Program-made: the position numbers and the translations under genes
The notes under the pieces: generated by a model
What the model was told of the DNA's origin: nothing
The model's database searches: none
The model's input: the letters and a program-made list of their open reading frames with translations, nothing else
Part shown: positions 62,645 through 64,000 of the stretch, one piece after another
How positions within the stretch are numbered: the stretch's first letter is position 1
How the letters are laid out: every line of letters begins with the position of its first letter
Origin: Bacillus sp. FJAT-27225
GTDB lineage: Bacteria > Bacillota > Bacilli > Bacillales > Cytobacillaceae
DNA length: 64,000 nucleotides
Reading direction: 5' to 3'
NCBI RefSeq assembly: GCF_001685025.1
Contig: NZ_MAYU01000012.1
Location: 856,467-920,466, forward strand

Positions 62645-62789
62645 ATCCCGCATTAACGGGCTGTAATAATCCCCACCTAGCCCTAAGAATAATCGAAGAA
62701 GCTTTGGTGGGGACAACAGCCCGTAAAAGCCCGATTGGTTCAACTAACAATCAGTGGGAAAGACACCCACTGATTGAAGTTTCACTTTA
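62645..62789. repeat. Intergenic repeat family element, copy B
   Basis: Same framework as 52904-53020: ATCCCGCATTAACGGGCTGT, then AGCCCGATTGGTTCAACTAA, AATCAGTGGG and CTGATTGAAGTTTCACTTTA. Here a variable hairpin (AATCCCCACC...GGTGGGGA) fills the middle. Its end provides the cccB stop codon. Confidence 0.85.
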
Positions 62790-63092
62790 TTTCTTTTCGG
62801 ATAACCATTCGGCAACCTTTGATGCTTCTTCACCTTTATAGAGACCAGGAGGCATGCCGCCTTTTCCATCCACGATGATTTTCTCAATTTCTTCTTTCGA
62901 GTATTTGCTGCCTACTTTCGTAAGGGCTGGAAAATTCCCGCCAGTCAAATCCACACCATGGCAGCCTGAACATTTTTGTTCATACAGTTTTTGTGGATCT
63001 GCGCTTGCAGTATCGCCGCCGCCACTATCCCCTCCGCAAGCAGCGAGTACCAAGGAAGCTCCCATCAATAAGCCAACCAGCTTTTTCTTCAT
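62787..63092 (-). CDS. cccB: Cytochrome c-551 lipoprotein CccB
   Basis: A 101-residue membrane-attached c-type cytochrome with a lipoprotein signal ([16 protein letters not shown]), the heme motif CSGCH and a distal Met in GGMPPGLY. It carries electrons on the outer face of the membrane. Order yvjA-cccB-ftsE-ftsX agrees with B. subtilis. ATG 63092 is preceded by AAAGGAG. Confidence 0.94.
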   Translation of the reverse strand: MKKKLVGLLMGASLVLAACGGDSGGGDTASADPQKLYEQKCSGCHGVDLTGGNFPALTKVGSKYSKEEIEKIIVDGKGGMPPGLYKGEEASKVAEWLSEKK

Positions 63093-63142
63093 ATATTTAA
63101 CTCCTTTGGCAAGATAATCAACCTTAGTTCATTATACCAAGA

Positions 63143-63985
63143 CTACTCCCGTTTGAAACCCTCGCCAAGCACCTCAGCAGCATCCATTACAATGACAAAC
63201 GCAGCTGGGTCAATAGTTTTGACTAATTGTTTCAAATTTGTGAACTCTAATTGGTCAACCACACACATCAGCACCGGTTTTTCTGTATCGGTATATCCTC
63301 CGAATGCAGAAAGCCTTGTTACACCCCGGTCAATTTTCGTAAGAATCCCCTGGCGGACTTCCTCCTGCTTACTGGTAATAATCATCGCCATTTTTGAGTT
63401 GCCAAAGCCGACCTGCACGAGGTCTATCGTTTTACTCGTGACATACAATGCAATCAATGCATACAGGCCCCGTTCAATATCAAATATAAGACAGGCCGCA
63501 AGGACAATGAGTCCGTCAATCAATACAACGCATCGGCCAAGCGTCATGCCTGTATACTTATGAATGATTTGCGCAGCCAAGTCGGTCCCTCCTGTTGAGG
63601 CCTTCCCTCGAAAGACAATTCCAAGCCCCAACCCGACACCAATTCCACCAAACAATGCCCCAAGGAGGGGATCCGCTGTCCATGGTTCAAGATGTGCTGA
63701 CGCAAAAACAACCAACGGGAGGAAAACTGTCCCAACCAGTGTCTTAATGCCAAACTGTTTTCCAAGCAGCAGAACACCTGCAATGAACAGGGGGATATTC
63801 AATGACCATTGGACAAACGCAGGCTCCCACCCGAAGACTGCATCCAGGATAGTGGATATCCCGCTCACACCACCGGAAGCAATCCGGTTCGGGAGCAGGA
63901 AAAGGTTAAATGACAGGGCAATAACCGCTGAGCCCGTAAGTATGTATATATATTCCATAATTTTTTGTGCTGGGGTTACGGTCAA
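63143..63985 (-). CDS. yvjA: YitT-family membrane protein YvjA
   Basis: A 280-residue protein with five or six membrane spans (about 1-175) and a C-terminal DUF2179 domain (MAMIITSKQEEVRQGIL... VLMCVVDQLEFTNLK). The function of YitT-family proteins is not known. TTG 63985 follows AGAAGGA at 7 bp, so the start lies within the window. Synteny with prfB-yvjA-cccB in B. subtilis supports the name. Confidence 0.88.
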   Translation of the reverse strand: MTVTPAQKIMEYIYILTGSAVIALSFNLFLLPNRIASGGVSGISTILDAVFGWEPAFVQWSLNIPLFIAGVLLLGKQFGIKTLVGTVFLPLVVFASAHLEPWTADPLLGALFGGIGVGLGLGIVFRGKASTGGTDLAAQIIHKYTGMTLGRCVVLIDGLIVLAACLIFDIERGLYALIALYVTSKTIDLVQVGFGNSKMAMIITSKQEEVRQGILTKIDRGVTRLSAFGGYTDTEKPVLMCVVDQLEFTNLKQLVKTIDPAAFVIVMDAAEVLGEGFKRE

Positions 63986-64000
63986 ACCGCGTTTCCTTCT

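Overview
The window looks like a chromosomal segment of a spore-forming, low-to-mid-GC Bacillaceae bacterium (Bacillus/Mesobacillus-like). The reasons are the SpoVAF germination protein, a sigma-B type promoter, CsoR, TreR and LexA type operators, a ydaO-type c-di-AMP riboswitch, strong AGGAGG ribosome sites, and a backbone gene order like that of B. subtilis. On the minus strand that backbone is csbA-uvrB-uvrA at the left (0.2-5.8 kb) and yvjA-cccB-ftsE-ftsX-(M23 hydrolase)-ctpB, then minJ, at the right (50.3-64 kb). About 44 kb of accessory genes sit between csbA and minJ, and a trehalose PTS operon (treP-treA-treR) sits between ctpB and minJ. No IS element, phage, tRNA, rRNA or CRISPR was seen.

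The most striking content is a set of four genes, in three unrelated families, in which an in-frame TGA stands exactly where the family has a conserved cysteine. They are a CueP-type periplasmic copper protein (10502-11050, codon 99), two tandem PCYCGC-motif lipoproteins (12280-12738, codon 107; 13014-13469, codon 106) and an OsmC/Ohr-family peroxidase (27247-27717, codon 67). In all four the reading frame and the family similarity continue past the TGA to a normal C-terminus. In all four a hairpin with a 5-nt loop carrying G at loop positions 2 and 3 lies 19-27 nt after the TGA, which is the layout of a bacterial SECIS element. I read them as selenoproteins. Three of the four lie beside the csoR-copZ-copA copper-efflux operon, so this looks like a selenium-dependent copper-handling locus. 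The selenocysteine machinery (selA, selB, selC, selD) is not in the window and must be sought elsewhere in the genome.

Layout: 0.2-5.8 kb uvrA, uvrB, csbA. 5.9-10.3 kb an RsbR-like STAS protein, a DUF2071 protein, a NIPSNAP protein and spoVAF. 10.5-13.5 kb the selenoproteins CueP and the PCYCGC pair around speD. 13.7-17.1 kb the copper operon csoR-copZ-copA plus a 40-aa membrane peptide. 17.2-22.9 kb a stress-signalling module (response regulator-PP2C phosphatase behind a sigma-B promoter, CheR methyltransferase, large hybrid kinase, SpoIIAA-like protein). 22.9-28.4 kb a hydrolase, a DUF1697 protein, the potassium importer KimA with its c-di-AMP riboswitch, the OsmC selenoprotein and a GyrI-like protein. 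28.5-29.2 kb a broken DJ-1/PfpI gene whose two ends point in opposite directions. 29.2-36.5 kb a disaccharide ABC importer with a GH65 phosphorylase and an AraC regulator, with a perfect TreR box in front. 36.6-39.2 kb a DUF5317 protein, a 30-aa peptide and a GGDEF/HD-GYP protein. 39.3-43.4 kb a decayed and an intact YdhK copy, a response regulator, a four-helix copper-binding protein and a flavodoxin-like oxidoreductase. 43.6-49.6 kb a large secreted beta-propeller protein with a cre site, a GH4 alpha-galactosidase-like enzyme and a sugar-binding lipoprotein without permeases. 50.3-64 kb the minJ-tre-ctpB-ftsEX-cccB-yvjA block.

Several intergenic regions (7.8, 12.8, 33.8, 51.8 and 56.6 kb) hold short degenerate arrays, each with its own word. 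Where the period can be measured it is about 20-21 bp. Two TreR-type boxes control treP and a third precedes the ABC importer, so one repressor probably joins a PTS/phosphotrehalase route and an ABC/phosphorylase route for trehalose.
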